Shown: one piece after another, positions 46,301 to 54,358 of the stretch
How the letters are laid out: each line of letters opens with the position of its first letter
Numbering within the stretch: the first letter of the stretch is position 1
NCBI RefSeq assembly: GCF_016862215.1
Contig: NZ_BOMN01000125.1
Coordinates: 19,540-83,539 of the forward strand
Source of the DNA: Winogradskya humida
Lineage (GTDB): Bacteria > Actinomycetota > Actinomycetes > Mycobacteriales > Micromonosporaceae
Length of the DNA stretch: 64,000 nt
Direction of reading: 5' to 3'
The notes under the pieces: model-generated
What the model was told of the DNA's origin: nothing
Database searches by the model: none
What the model saw: only the letters and a program-made list of their open reading frames with translations
Translations under genes and position numbers: made by a program

Positions 46301-47176
46301 CTCCGGCGGGCAGGCCTCACCACCGAAGATCAGCAGGCGTACGTCATCGAGCGCCTCGACGGGCCACAGCGCGGCGAGCGTGGGCACGGTCGACACGACG
46401 GTGATGCCCTGGCCGGCGAGCCACGGGCCGAGATCGACACCGCTGCGCACGAGCGAGCGGGCCGCCGGCACGAGACACGCACCGTGCCGCCACGCCAGCC
46501 ACATCTCTTCACAGGACGCGTCGAACGCCACGGACAGCCCCGCCAGCACCCGATCGGCCGGCCCGATCGGCTCGGCGTCGTCACCGCTCAGGAACAGCTG
46601 CGCCTCGGCATCGACGAACGCGGCCGCCGAGCCGTGCGTGACGGCGACACCCTTCGGCGTGCCGGTCGAGCCGGACGTGAAGATGATCCAGGCGTCGTCA
46701 CCGGGCCCGGGACGCCCCGGCTGCCCCACGGGCTCGCGCCGCATCGAGACGGTCAGGCCGTCACCCAGCACCGCGGCGACGCCCGCCTCGCCGAAAACAA
46801 GCTCAGCACGCTCTTCAGGATCATCCGCGTCGACCGGCACATAGGCCGCACCCGCCGCGAGCACCCCGAGGATCGCCAGATAAAGATCAACGGACCCGGA
46901 CGACACGCGTACGCCGACCCGGTCGCCGACACCGATGCCGTGCCCGGCCAGCCTGCCGCGCAGCACCTCGACCTCGTCGGCCAGCTGACGGTAGGTCAGC
47001 ATCCGGGTGCCGTCATCGATGGCGGCGGCGTGGGAGTGCTCGCGCGTGGTCTCGTCCAGAACATCGAGCAGGGAGCGGCGCACCGGCGCCGAGTCGGTGC
47101 GAAACACTGCCGGGGCGAGAGGCGCACCGGCAATCGAAGGAATTGTGACCAACCGCAAATCAGTCGTCACAGTCAC
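43304..47176 (-). CDS. Pls-type poly(amino acid) synthetase, Lys-like specificity
   Basis: This membrane NRPS has 1290 residues in the architecture of epsilon-poly-L-lysine synthetase. The A domain (about 30-515) has FTSGSTGTPKG near 170 and SGKVD near 495; the carrier domain has GGGSL near 547. Then come six membrane segments in three pairs (about 600-670, 805-880, 1035-1095), each pair followed by a soluble left-handed beta-helix-like domain (for example AKIGRGVWLETYWLPEYDLVSLGDGATVNRG). The A-domain code read by eye is DAESIGTVVK, Lys-type. Such enzymes polymerise a basic amino acid through isopeptide bonds without a thioesterase. Length fits the family (about 1300). Exact monomer unproven. 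Confidence 0.92.
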   Translation of the reverse strand: MTVTTDLRLVTIPSIAGAPLAPAVFRTDSAPVRRSLLDVLDETTREHSHAAAIDDGTRMLTYRQLADEVEVLRGRLAGHGIGVGDRVGVRVSSGSVDLYLAILGVLAAGAAYVPVDADDPEERAELVFGEAGVAAVLGDGLTVSMRREPVGQPGRPGPGDDAWIIFTSGSTGTPKGVAVTHGSAAAFVDAEAQLFLSGDDAEPIGPADRVLAGLSVAFDASCEEMWLAWRHGACLVPAARSLVRSGVDLGPWLAGQGITVVSTVPTLAALWPVEALDDVRLLIFGGEACPPELAERLAVEGREVWNTYGPTEATVVACGARLTGEGPVRIGLPLLGWELAVVDATGEPVAMGGTGELVIGGVGLARYLDAAKDAEKFAPLDSLGWQRAYRSGDIVRAEPEGLLFVGRGDEQVKLGGRRIELGEVDAALQALPGVAGAAAAVKKTAAGNQLLVGYVVVREGAEFDTTVAATQLREQLPAALVPLLAVVEELPTRTSGKVDRNALPWPLATAQEGAAELTATEEWLAAGWEEILGLRPAEVDADFFTHGGGSLTAAQLVAWIRASHPQVSVADIYQNPSLSGLAAVLEKLDTTAAVRRDVRPTPKRAGLIQGLLMLPMLVLVGLRWLTLLAGLGKIAALIGPAPWAPPVTWWWIAAGWLVLFSAPGRIGLAAGAARLLLCGVGFGDYPRGGGVHLRLWAAERFADLTGATSVAGASWMITYARALGAQISPDVDLHSAPPVTGALKLGRGAAIEPEVDLSGYWVDGDVVHIGKIRIGAGARVGARSTLMPGARVGKNAWVSAGTTVSGAVRAGKSHGDWPEPRMASSKLRSGYWAAAYGTTAQLLGLVSVLAALPGLALLGWTLSDGLSAEIAWVIPVAAVAYFLVYALIVLIAVRLLSIGLREGYHPVQGRVAWQVWATERLMGMARVGLFPLYASLFTPVWLRLLGAKVGRGVEASTVLAVPAMTTVADGAFLADDTMVATYELNHGWLRVAPARIGKQAFLGNSGMTAPGRSVPKRSLVGVLSSAPRKAKKGSSWLGAPPMPLRRTVEAADTSRTFDPPLRLKLARAAIELCRIVPVMLAAALAVLVLATLDVVWHSAGGWAAALAAGPVMFAAAIVAGAVSTAAKWLLIGRFRVVDHALWTSFVWRNELADTFVEVLGVPWLVRFATGTPLLPAWLRTLGAKIGRGVWLETYWLPEYDLVSLGDGATVNRGCVIQTHLFHDRVMSMDEVTLGAGAALGPHSIVLPGASIGARTTVGPGSLVTRGDAVPQDSRWLGNPIATWSPPTGQA

Positions 47177-47289
47177 CAGGCGCGCTCCATCTCCAGCTCA
47201 CGGTCCAGGGCAACCGTCCACGCTACGTCCCCATCGGCGGAAGTGACGGGGACATTTCGGATTCGTGTCCGACAACACACCCGCTCCCC

Positions 47290-48906
47290 TCACTCCAGAT
47301 CATCCGCCGTCGCGACGATCACCGTGACCGCAGCCCGGGCAAAAGCGGCCGCGACCTGGGCACTCAGCGCAGTCGGATGGTCAACCCGCACGGCGTGGGC
47401 ACCGAATCCCCGGGCGATCGTGACGAGGTCGAGGGCGGTCACCTCGGTGCCGCTGCGGGGCACTCCGGCCCGGTCGAACGAGTCCCTGATCTCGCCGTAC
47501 CCCTGGTTGTCCCAGACCACCACGACGAGGCGGCGCCCCAGATCGACCGCCGTGGCCAGCTCCGCCAGCGTGAAGAGCAGCCCGCCGTCCCCCACGATCA
47601 CCAGCACGGGCAGCTCCGGGTCCGCGACGAGCACCCCGGCCGCCATCGGCAGGGCGGGACCGAGCGTGCCCAGCCCGTACGGTGCGATCCACGGGCCGGT
47701 CTTCCGGACGTACTGATGCGCCGTGTACGCCAGCTGCGTCGAGTCGAGCACCGTCACCACCCCGGCCGGGCAGGCACCGGCCAACGCATCGAGCCAGGGC
47801 AGATGCCGCTGCGACTGCGCCGTCCACTCGACCCCGCCCCTCGCCGCCGCAGCTCGCGCCGCGCCGCCCCGCCGTTCCCCCGGCTCGATGAGCGGCAGCA
47901 ACTCGCTGAGGAAGGCGCCCACGTCAGCGAGCACCCCAACCACGGCCTCGTGCGCCGCCAGCTGCGACTCATCGAGATCAACCCGAACAAGCCGCCCGCG
48001 CACCTCGACCGGAATCCCCGTGTAGATCACATCCGTCTCGGAGAATTCCGTCCCCAACGCCAGCACCACATCCGCCCCTGCGATCAACTCCCGTGCCCCG
48101 GAGAACGGCAGCAACGTCCCCACCGCCAGCGGATGCCCGTCGTCAAGGGCCCCCGACCCGTTCCCGGTACACACCACCGGCGCGTCAAGCACCTCAGCCA
48201 CCCGGGCAAGCCTCATCGCCAGTCCTTCAACAGCCACTCCCGCACCCTCGCCCACATCCGGGCCCCTTCTTCGGACCGCGCCGCCGCCCGCGATGATCAC
48301 TGGGCGCCGGGCCTGCCTGAGTTCCTCCGCCGCAGCGTGCAACTGCTCGGCTGTGGGCCGGCGCGGATCCGGAGACTCCACGGCCGGGGCCGGCCAAGGC
48401 CCGTCGATCCACGTGGCGAAATGGTCGATCGGCACCGACAGGCAGGCGGGCCGGGGCCGCCCCGCGGTCAGCACCGCCCACGCCCCGGCCAGCAGCTCCG
48501 GGAACATCTCCGGCCGTTCCACCAGCCGTGACCACCCGGCGGCACCCGCCGCGGCGGCGACCTGGTCGGGCACGTCGTGCAGCGGCCCCCGCCCCCGCAG
48601 CCCACCCCGGGTCGCGGCCGCGATGACCAGCACCGGAACGGAGTCGTGCCAGGCCTGCGCGACCGGTGTCAGCACGTTCAGCAGCCCCGGCCCGGTCACC
48701 ACCGCGCACACCCCCGGCCGCCCGGTGATGCGCGCATAGCCGTCCGCCATGAACCCCGCACCCTGCTCGTGCCGCGCGACATGCGTGGCGATCCCCGTCG
48801 CCCCGAACCCGCGGTAGAGCTCGATCGTGTGCACACCCGGGATGCCGAACACGTCCCGGACGCCGTAGTCACTCAACAACTGCGCGATCGCCTCGCCGTA
48901 CCTCAC
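47290..48906 (-). CDS. aruI: ThDP-dependent decarboxylase, probable 5-guanidino-2-oxopentanoate decarboxylase
   Basis: This thiamine-diphosphate enzyme of the acetolactate synthase-like family has about 538 residues. The N-terminal PYR domain has the catalytic Glu in HEQGAGFMADGYARI, and the C-terminal PP domain has the ThDP/Mg motif GDGGLLFTLAELATAVDLGRRLVVVVWDN. The divergent neighbour is an agmatinase-type ureohydrolase, so the best fit is AruI, which decarboxylates 2-ketoarginine to 4-guanidinobutyraldehyde in the arginine transaminase pathway. I prefer the GTG at 48904-48906 (VRYGEAIAQLL), though the frame continues 14 codons upstream. It reads toward the Pls gene, 113 bp away. Acetolactate synthase is a weaker alternative. 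Confidence 0.78.
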   Translation of the reverse strand: MRYGEAIAQLLSDYGVRDVFGIPGVHTIELYRGFGATGIATHVARHEQGAGFMADGYARITGRPGVCAVVTGPGLLNVLTPVAQAWHDSVPVLVIAAATRGGLRGRGPLHDVPDQVAAAAGAAGWSRLVERPEMFPELLAGAWAVLTAGRPRPACLSVPIDHFATWIDGPWPAPAVESPDPRRPTAEQLHAAAEELRQARRPVIIAGGGAVRRRGPDVGEGAGVAVEGLAMRLARVAEVLDAPVVCTGNGSGALDDGHPLAVGTLLPFSGARELIAGADVVLALGTEFSETDVIYTGIPVEVRGRLVRVDLDESQLAAHEAVVGVLADVGAFLSELLPLIEPGERRGGAARAAAARGGVEWTAQSQRHLPWLDALAGACPAGVVTVLDSTQLAYTAHQYVRKTGPWIAPYGLGTLGPALPMAAGVLVADPELPVLVIVGDGGLLFTLAELATAVDLGRRLVVVVWDNQGYGEIRDSFDRAGVPRSGTEVTALDLVTIARGFGAHAVRVDHPTALSAQVAAAFARAAVTVIVATADDLE

Positions 48907-48950
48907 GATCGATCCCCGTCCTCCCGGTTCCCGTGCCACCATCGCCAAGC

Positions 48951-49892
48951 ATGAGCCAAACCCCCATCGGTCCCGTCGATGCGACGACGGTCCCCCGCTA
49001 CGGCGGCCCCGCGACGTTCGCCCGCCTGCCCCGCCTCGACGAGGTGTCCCGCGCGGACGTGACCATCGTCGGCCTGCCGTTCGACTCCGGTGTCAGCTAC
49101 CGCCCCGGCGCCCGGTTCGGCCCCGGTCACATCCGGGCCGCGTCGAAGCTGCTGCGCCCCTACCATCCCGGCCTCGCCGTGCACCCGTTCGGCGCGCAGC
49201 AGGTCGCCGACGCCGGTGACCTGGGCCTGAACCCGTTCGACATCGCCGAGGCCGTGGCGCAGACCGAGCAGGGCCTGCGCGCCCTCGGCGAGGACGGCTC
49301 CACGCTGCTCGCCCTGGGCGGCGACCACACGCTCGCGCTGCCCGCCCTGCGCGCACTCGCCACCCTGCACGGACCCCTCGCAGTCGTGCACTTCGACGCG
49401 CACCTCGACACGTGGGACACGTACTTCGGGGCGCCCGTCACCCACGGCACCCCGTTCCGCCGCGCCTCCGAGGAGGGCCTGATCGACCTGGAACGCAGCC
49501 TGCACCTCGGCATCCGCGGCCCGCTCTACAGCGCCCGGGACCTCGACGACGACCAGGCCCTGGGCTTCCACATCATCCGCGCCGACGACTACGAGACCGA
49601 CGGCACTGCCCGCGCGGTCGAGCGCCTGCGCCGGCGCGTGGAAGATGCGCCGATCTACGTCTCGGTCGACATCGACGTCCTCGATCCCGCGCACGCCCCC
49701 GGAACGGGCACCCCCGAAGCCGGCGGCCTCACGAGCCGCGAACTGCTGACCACCCTGCGCGGCCTCACCGGCCTGAACGTCGTCGGGGCGGACATCGTCG
49801 AGGTCGCCCCGGCGTACGACCACGCGGAGATCACCGGAATCGCGGCCGCTCATGTCGCGTACGAAATCCTCGCGGTCCTCGCCGGTCGATAA
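48951..49892 (+). CDS. Agmatinase/guanidinobutyrase-type ureohydrolase
   Basis: This arginase-superfamily enzyme has 313 residues, binds a dimanganese centre and removes urea from a guanidino substrate. Metal-ligand motifs are GGDHTLALPAL, HFDAHLDTWD and SVDIDVLDPAHAPGTGTPEAGG. Together with the divergent AruI-like decarboxylase it fits guanidinobutyrase (4-guanidinobutyrate to GABA) as well as agmatinase; the sequence does not separate these. The ATG at 48951 is chosen, with an upstream GTG (48933) possible. The two divergent starts are only 44 bp apart, so their promoters overlap. Confidence 0.88.
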   Translation: MSQTPIGPVDATTVPRYGGPATFARLPRLDEVSRADVTIVGLPFDSGVSYRPGARFGPGHIRAASKLLRPYHPGLAVHPFGAQQVADAGDLGLNPFDIAEAVAQTEQGLRALGEDGSTLLALGGDHTLALPALRALATLHGPLAVVHFDAHLDTWDTYFGAPVTHGTPFRRASEEGLIDLERSLHLGIRGPLYSARDLDDDQALGFHIIRADDYETDGTARAVERLRRRVEDAPIYVSVDIDVLDPAHAPGTGTPEAGGLTSRELLTTLRGLTGLNVVGADIVEVAPAYDHAEITGIAAAHVAYEILAVLAGR

Positions 49893-49933
49893 AGCGTTTG
49901 TGACCCGGCCGGCGCGACGGGCAGCATTGCCCG

Positions 49934-50707
49934 ATGACCGGCTTCGACGTACGCGCGATCGACCTGAGAGCCCTCAACTCGCTCACCAAGTACCCGTCCA
50001 TCCCCACCTACCACCAGCTCGACCCGCGCAACGGCAACCTCGTCGAGACCGCGATCGCGTTCGACGGCCCGGTCATCGCCACCGAGAAGGTCGACGGCAC
50101 CAACTCGCGGATCATCGTGCTGCCCGACGGCACCTATGTGCTCGGTTCGCGCGAGGAGCTGCTCTACGCGAAGGGCGACCTCATCGGTAACCCTTCGCAG
50201 GGCATCGTCGAGAACCTCAGGCCGCTGGCCGATCGGCTGCCGGCCGGCGACCGGGCCCGGGTCTACTACCTGGAGTTGTACGGCGCCAAGATCGGTGGTC
50301 AGGCCAAGCAGTACAGCACCCGGGGCGCGGTCGGCTGGCGGCTGTTCGACGTCGCCGTCCTCGACGACCTGGCCGACCGGCTGACGTGGCCCGCGCAGCA
50401 GATCTCGGCGTGGCGGGAGGGCGGCGGCCAGACGTACCTCGCCGAGGACGACCTGCAGCCGGCCGCCGACGCCGCCGGGGTCGATCTCACACCGCGCCTG
50501 TTCACGATCGACGCGGCCGAGCTGCCCACCGACATCGAAAAGATGCACGCGTTCCTCGGCGAGCGGCTGCCCCGCACACTGGTCGCCCTGGACGACTCGG
50601 GGCAGGGCCGCGCGGAGGGCATCGTGCTGCGCAGCCCGGACCGGTCGGTGATCGCGAAGGCCCGGTTCCAGGACTATGACCGTACGCTGCGCCGTCGCTC
50701 GCATTGA
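49934..50707 (+). CDS. Rnl2-like RNA ligase family protein
   Basis: This protein has 257 residues from the nucleotidyltransferase (RNA ligase/capping) superfamily. Motif I is EKVDGTNSRI with the nucleophilic Lys at residue 52. Later motifs are YYLELYG (motif III-like), EGIVLR (motif IV) and IAKARF (motif V). Such enzymes adenylate themselves with ATP and seal or repair RNA. No other RNA-repair gene is adjacent; it lies 41 bp after the ureohydrolase gene, which may only reflect read-through. Confidence 0.85.
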   Translation: MTGFDVRAIDLRALNSLTKYPSIPTYHQLDPRNGNLVETAIAFDGPVIATEKVDGTNSRIIVLPDGTYVLGSREELLYAKGDLIGNPSQGIVENLRPLADRLPAGDRARVYYLELYGAKIGGQAKQYSTRGAVGWRLFDVAVLDDLADRLTWPAQQISAWREGGGQTYLAEDDLQPAADAAGVDLTPRLFTIDAAELPTDIEKMHAFLGERLPRTLVALDDSGQGRAEGIVLRSPDRSVIAKARFQDYDRTLRRRSH

Positions 50708-50753
50708 TTCGTTATCATCTATCTCCGATGGTGGTGACGCGAGGGGGCACGCG

Positions 50754-52226
50754 GTGGTGCTCGATTCCGAACGGGACAGGGCCGAACGGGGTAGGGCGGG
50801 GCAGGACAGGGCCGGGCGGGGTAGGGCTGATCGGGACAGGGCTGATCGGGACACGGCTGGCCGGTCCGCCGAGGACCGGTCCGCCGAGGACCTGTTCACT
50901 GAGGACCGGTTCACTGAGGACCGGTTCGCCGCCGAGCTGCGGCATTGGCGTCACACGCAGCGCATGACCCAGGAGGGCCTGGCGGAGGCGTCCGGCCTGA
51001 GCGTCCGCGGCATCCGCAGCCTGGAACGAGGCCAGGTCCGCGCACCCCGCCGCCGCACGGTCGCACTGCTCGCGGACGCCCTCCGGTTGAACGGCGGTGA
51101 CCGCGAAGGCTTCCTGACCCTCGCCACCGAGCCCGCCCCTACAGCGCCCGGCGACACCTCACCGGGCCACCGCGCCGACGTCCTGGTCCCTGGCGAGCTC
51201 CCTCCGGCGATCAACGACCTGACCGGTCGCTCCGCCGAACTAGCCCGGCTGGCATCACTCGCCGGCCCCGCCGCCACCGGCCAGGGCGCGGGCCCCACCG
51301 CCGTCGTCCTGCACGGCCTCGCGGGGATCGGCAAGACCAGCCTCGCGGTCGCCGCAGGACACCGTCTGAGAGAGCGCTTCCCCGACGGCCAGATCTTTGT
51401 GGACCTCAGCGTGCCGGACTCTCCCTCCACCGGAACCGCCCCGGCGCTTGCCGTCGACCAGGTGCCGGCGTTCCATCAGGCAGCCACGCTCGGGCGGATC
51501 CTGCGGTCACTGGGTGTGCCGGACAGCCGGATCCCCCGGTCATCGGCGGAACGTACCGCGCTCTACCGCACGGTGACGCAGGGCCGGCGCCTGCTCGTGG
51601 TGCTTGACAACGCTGTCAACGAACGCCAGGTACGCCCCCTGCTCCCGGCCACCCCGGGCTGCCTGGTCCTGATCACCGCACGCCGCCCCCTGGCCGGGCT
51701 CGAGGCCGTCGAGCGATCAGCGGTACCGGTGCTGGATCACCCCGTGGCTACCCTGCTGCTGCGGATCATCATCGGTCCGCGCGCCGCGGCCGAGCCCGAG
51801 GCGATCGCCGAGCTGGCACGGCTCTGCGGTCATCTGCCGCTGGCGCTGCGCATAGCCGGGAACAGGCTGGCGAGCCGTCCGTCATGGAGCGTGGCGCGGA
51901 TGGTGGGGCAGCTGAGCGACGCGGGCGGGCGGCTCAGTGCGCTGACCGCGGGCGACCAGGGCGTACGCGAAGCTTTCGCCGTCTCCTACGCCCAGCTCGC
52001 GCTCACCACGGCCCTGGTTTTCCGCCGCTGCGCCCCGATCGCGCACACGGACTTCGGCGTAGCGCTGGCCGCCGCAACGGCGGGGTTGAGCGAATCCGGC
52101 ACGGATGCGGCGCTGGAGGAACTCGTCGACGCCGGACTGCTGCTGACGGCCGGACGGCGGTACCGCTTCCATGACCTGGTCGCCCTGTACGCCGCCGAGC
52201 GTCTCCGGCGGGACGAGCCGCGCTGA
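50754..52226 (+). CDS. XRE-type HTH protein with NB-ARC-like ATPase domain
   Basis: This protein has 490 residues. A low-complexity Arg/Asp/Glu-rich N-terminus (about 5-60) precedes an XRE helix-turn-helix (RMTQEGLAEASGLSVRGIRSLERGQVRAPRRRTVALLADALRLN) and an AfsR/NB-ARC-type P-loop ATPase (Walker A GLAGIGKTSLAV, Walker B-like RRLLVVLDN, then the GLPLAL-equivalent GHLPLALRIAGNRLA). It ends in a winged-helix-like region without TPR repeats, shorter than AfsR-type regulators. The GTG at 50754 has GAGGGG upstream. Likely a regulator; target unknown. Confidence 0.83.
   Translation: MVLDSERDRAERGRAGQDRAGRGRADRDRADRDTAGRSAEDRSAEDLFTEDRFTEDRFAAELRHWRHTQRMTQEGLAEASGLSVRGIRSLERGQVRAPRRRTVALLADALRLNGGDREGFLTLATEPAPTAPGDTSPGHRADVLVPGELPPAINDLTGRSAELARLASLAGPAATGQGAGPTAVVLHGLAGIGKTSLAVAAGHRLRERFPDGQIFVDLSVPDSPSTGTAPALAVDQVPAFHQAATLGRILRSLGVPDSRIPRSSAERTALYRTVTQGRRLLVVLDNAVNERQVRPLLPATPGCLVLITARRPLAGLEAVERSAVPVLDHPVATLLLRIIIGPRAAAEPEAIAELARLCGHLPLALRIAGNRLASRPSWSVARMVGQLSDAGGRLSALTAGDQGVREAFAVSYAQLALTTALVFRRCAPIAHTDFGVALAAATAGLSESGTDAALEELVDAGLLLTAGRRYRFHDLVALYAAERLRRDEPR
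50775..50935. repeat. Degenerate tandem repeats encoding an Arg/Asp-rich N-terminus
   Basis: GGGACAGGGC-like elements recur at roughly 10-21 bp intervals, then GAGGACCGGTTC/GTC elements recur at 15 bp. In frame they give RDRAERGRAGQDRAGRG followed by SAED/TEDRF repeats ahead of the XRE domain. Confidence 0.7.
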
Positions 52227-52380
52227 ACGCGTACTGTTAATAGACCGGCATAAATGCAGTTGCCGGTGAAGTGCCTGGCCGGGGTTGGTGCACGATGGTG
52301 TGCTGGGGGCGCCGCGCAGGTTGCGGCAGGTTGGCCCGTCCGCACGCGTCCCCGCGCGTGCCCCCCGAAAGGCAAACCGC

Positions 52381-53517
52381 ATGAAACGCACCAGGCGCTT
52401 CGGCGCAACCGCCGCCCTCGCCGTCACCGCGGCAACCATCATCGCCTCCTCCCCCGCGGTGGCGGCACCGTCCGCGAACTCCCCCACCACGGACGTCACC
52501 GCCGTCGCGAGCAAGCAGATCCCCCTGACCAGGGCCGCGAGCATCATCCGCACCGCGGTCGAGCGCGGCGCCTCCCACGGGTACGCCGGCATCGCCCTCG
52601 AGGACGGCCACGTCGCCGTCTGGTGGAAGGGCGCGCTGCCCGCACCGGTCAGCAAGGCCGTAACCGCCGCCCGCGCTATCGCCCCCGTGCAGGTCTCCCC
52701 CGCCGATCACACCCTGCAGGAGCTGCGCACGGCCGGCGCGACACTCCGAGCCGCTTATTCTTCCGGGCAAACCCGAGTCAAGTACGCGGTGGACGGCAGC
52801 AAAGTTGTTGTCGGGCTCGATATGCGTACGGCCGTGGGGCGCAAGCAGGCCCCCGACGTCGGCGTGCCGGTGGAGATCGTCGACCAGGGCCCGAAGGTCG
52901 AGACCAGTCGTCGCGACGACTGGGCACCGTGGAAGGGCGGCGCCGACCAGATCAACGGCAACGCCCGCTGCACCACCGGGTTCCCGGTCCGCAACGCCGC
53001 CAACGAACGCTTCATCCTGACCGCCGGCCACTGCGGCAACAACGGCGATCGCATCACCGACGGCACCGGCGAGTTCATGGGCACGTTCACCGCGAAGAAC
53101 GCCACCCACGACCTCGGCCTGGTCGCCACCCCGGGCAACGTCGACGACCTGATGTACCTCGGCGGCCTCGAATCCAACTCCGTCGCCACCGTCGGCGGCT
53201 GGGACTGGGTCTTCCCCGGCGAATACCTCTGCCAGTCCGGCGGCTCCTCCGCCCGCGACACCGGAGGCCCGGTCTGCGGCCTGCTGGTCGAGAAATTCAA
53301 CACCGACGCCGGCGACGCCGTCGAAGCCCGCCAGGTCGACGGCCAGCCCGCCGTCCGCGGTGGCGACAGCGGCGGCCCGGTCTACACCGGCTCCGCCAGC
53401 GGCGCCGCGATCGCCAAGGGCATCAACTGCTACACGTACGTCGGCAACAACACCATCCTCGGCTTCCAGGACTTCGGCACCGCCACCCGCGACTACGGCA
53501 TCTGGATCGCCCAGTAG
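52381..53517 (+). CDS. Secreted streptogrisin-like serine protease with propeptide
   Basis: This protein has 378 residues: a signal peptide (MKRTRRFGATAALAVTAATIIASSPAVA), a propeptide-like region of about 140 residues and an S1 domain of the streptogrisin/alpha-lytic type. The triad is visible as His in LTAGHCGNNG, Asp in THDLGLVAT and Ser in GGDSGGPVY. Paired cysteines match streptogrisins (RCTTGFPV, GHC, INCYTY). The ATG at 52381 has AAAGG 9-13 nt upstream. It is probably autocatalytically matured and degrades extracellular protein. A strong hairpin follows. Confidence 0.9.
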   Translation: MKRTRRFGATAALAVTAATIIASSPAVAAPSANSPTTDVTAVASKQIPLTRAASIIRTAVERGASHGYAGIALEDGHVAVWWKGALPAPVSKAVTAARAIAPVQVSPADHTLQELRTAGATLRAAYSSGQTRVKYAVDGSKVVVGLDMRTAVGRKQAPDVGVPVEIVDQGPKVETSRRDDWAPWKGGADQINGNARCTTGFPVRNAANERFILTAGHCGNNGDRITDGTGEFMGTFTAKNATHDLGLVATPGNVDDLMYLGGLESNSVATVGGWDWVFPGEYLCQSGGSSARDTGGPVCGLLVEKFNTDAGDAVEARQVDGQPAVRGGDSGGPVYTGSASGAAIAKGINCYTYVGNNTILGFQDFGTATRDYGIWIAQ

Positions 53518-53529
53518 CCCGGTCCGGCT

Positions 53530-53566
53530 GAGGAACGGATCACGCCCGGCGCGTGGTCCGTTCCTC
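53530..53566. terminator. Terminator after the streptogrisin-like protease
   Basis: A 16-bp stem (GAGGAACGGATCACGC / GCGTGGTCCGTTCCTC, one G-U pair) with a 5-nt loop starts 12 bp past the stop. Confidence 0.85.
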
Positions 53567-53589
53567 CGTGCGGGCCGGCTCGCCACCCC

Positions 53590-53646
53590 GCTTCAGGTCA
53601 CCGGAACAGCTTCAGGTCACCGGAACAGCTTCGGGTCACCGGAACA
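53590..53646. repeat. 19-bp triplicate spanning the AraC gene's stop codon
   Basis: Three tandem 19-bp units, GCTTCAGGTCACCGGAACA (53590, 53609 and 53628; the third has one change). The third copy contains the last codons of the minus-strand AraC gene (LFR and TGA), so the gene's end has been copied twice downstream. Confidence 0.9.
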
Positions 53647-54355
53647 GCTCGGACGGGGTACGGCCGAGCAACCCGCGAGCCGTACGGACCAGATGGGCCT
53701 GATCCGCGAACCCCGCGGACACAGCGACCACCGCCGCCGGCCCGCCGGGCAGCACCGCAACGGCACCGCGTAACCGTGCCCACAACCTGAGCCGAGCCAA
53801 CGGAATCCCCACCGAGCCACGCACCAGCACACGAAGCCGCGGCGCGGAGAGCCCGACCTCAGCGGCAATCTCGCTGATGGATCCGTCGCGAGCGATCGCG
53901 TTCACCGCGTACTCCACCCGCGGTTCGAGCGGCGCACCCGCGCCGGTGAGTCCCACGATCTCGGCGCGAGCGGCGGCCAGGTCAGCACCCGCGCCAGGGT
54001 TACCGGCTGCCGCGAGAATGCGCTTGGTCCGCGTCGCGTCGATGGGGACAGGCCGGTCAGCGGGCGCCAACTCCCAGGGCTCCAGCAGGAGCGCAACATA
54101 CGCCGAGGACACCGCACAACTGTGCGCCACCTGCGGCGGCACGATCACTCCAGGACCGGTGGTCAAGCCCGCAGGGCCATAGCCGACGTCGACGTGGCCG
54201 CCGAGGGACAGGACAATCTTCCAGGCCGGGTGGCGGTGCGGCGTGACCCGGAAGCCGGTGGACTCGGCGAACATCGTCGCGACGGGAGTGGCAGCGAAGT
54301 CCAGGCGGCGATCGTTTTGTTCAAGCGTCCACGCACCGGTCGACGCCACGCTCAT
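53636..54355 (-). CDS. AraC-family transcriptional regulator
   Basis: This protein has 239 residues. The N-terminal cupin-like sensor region contains FRVTPHRHPAWKIVLSLGG and GPGVIVPPQVAHSCAVSS. The C-terminal AraC domain has two helix-turn-helix motifs, the first around ISEIAAEVGLSAPRLRVLVRGSVGIPLARLRLWARL and the second around VVAVSAGFADQAHLVRTARGLLGRTPSELF. The ATG at 54353-54355 faces the divergent DoxX-like gene, whose ATG is only 4 bp away, so the two overlap in their control regions. Ligand unknown. Confidence 0.88.
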   Translation of the reverse strand: MSVASTGAWTLEQNDRRLDFAATPVATMFAESTGFRVTPHRHPAWKIVLSLGGHVDVGYGPAGLTTGPGVIVPPQVAHSCAVSSAYVALLLEPWELAPADRPVPIDATRTKRILAAAGNPGAGADLAAARAEIVGLTGAGAPLEPRVEYAVNAIARDGSISEIAAEVGLSAPRLRVLVRGSVGIPLARLRLWARLRGAVAVLPGGPAAVVAVSAGFADQAHLVRTARGLLGRTPSELFR

Positions 54356-54358
54356 GGC

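Noticed and set aside
43136..47716. A 1526-codon plus-strand open frame opposite the Pls-type gene
   Set aside because: Low-complexity composition with no domains; the minus strand shows the full Pls architecture.
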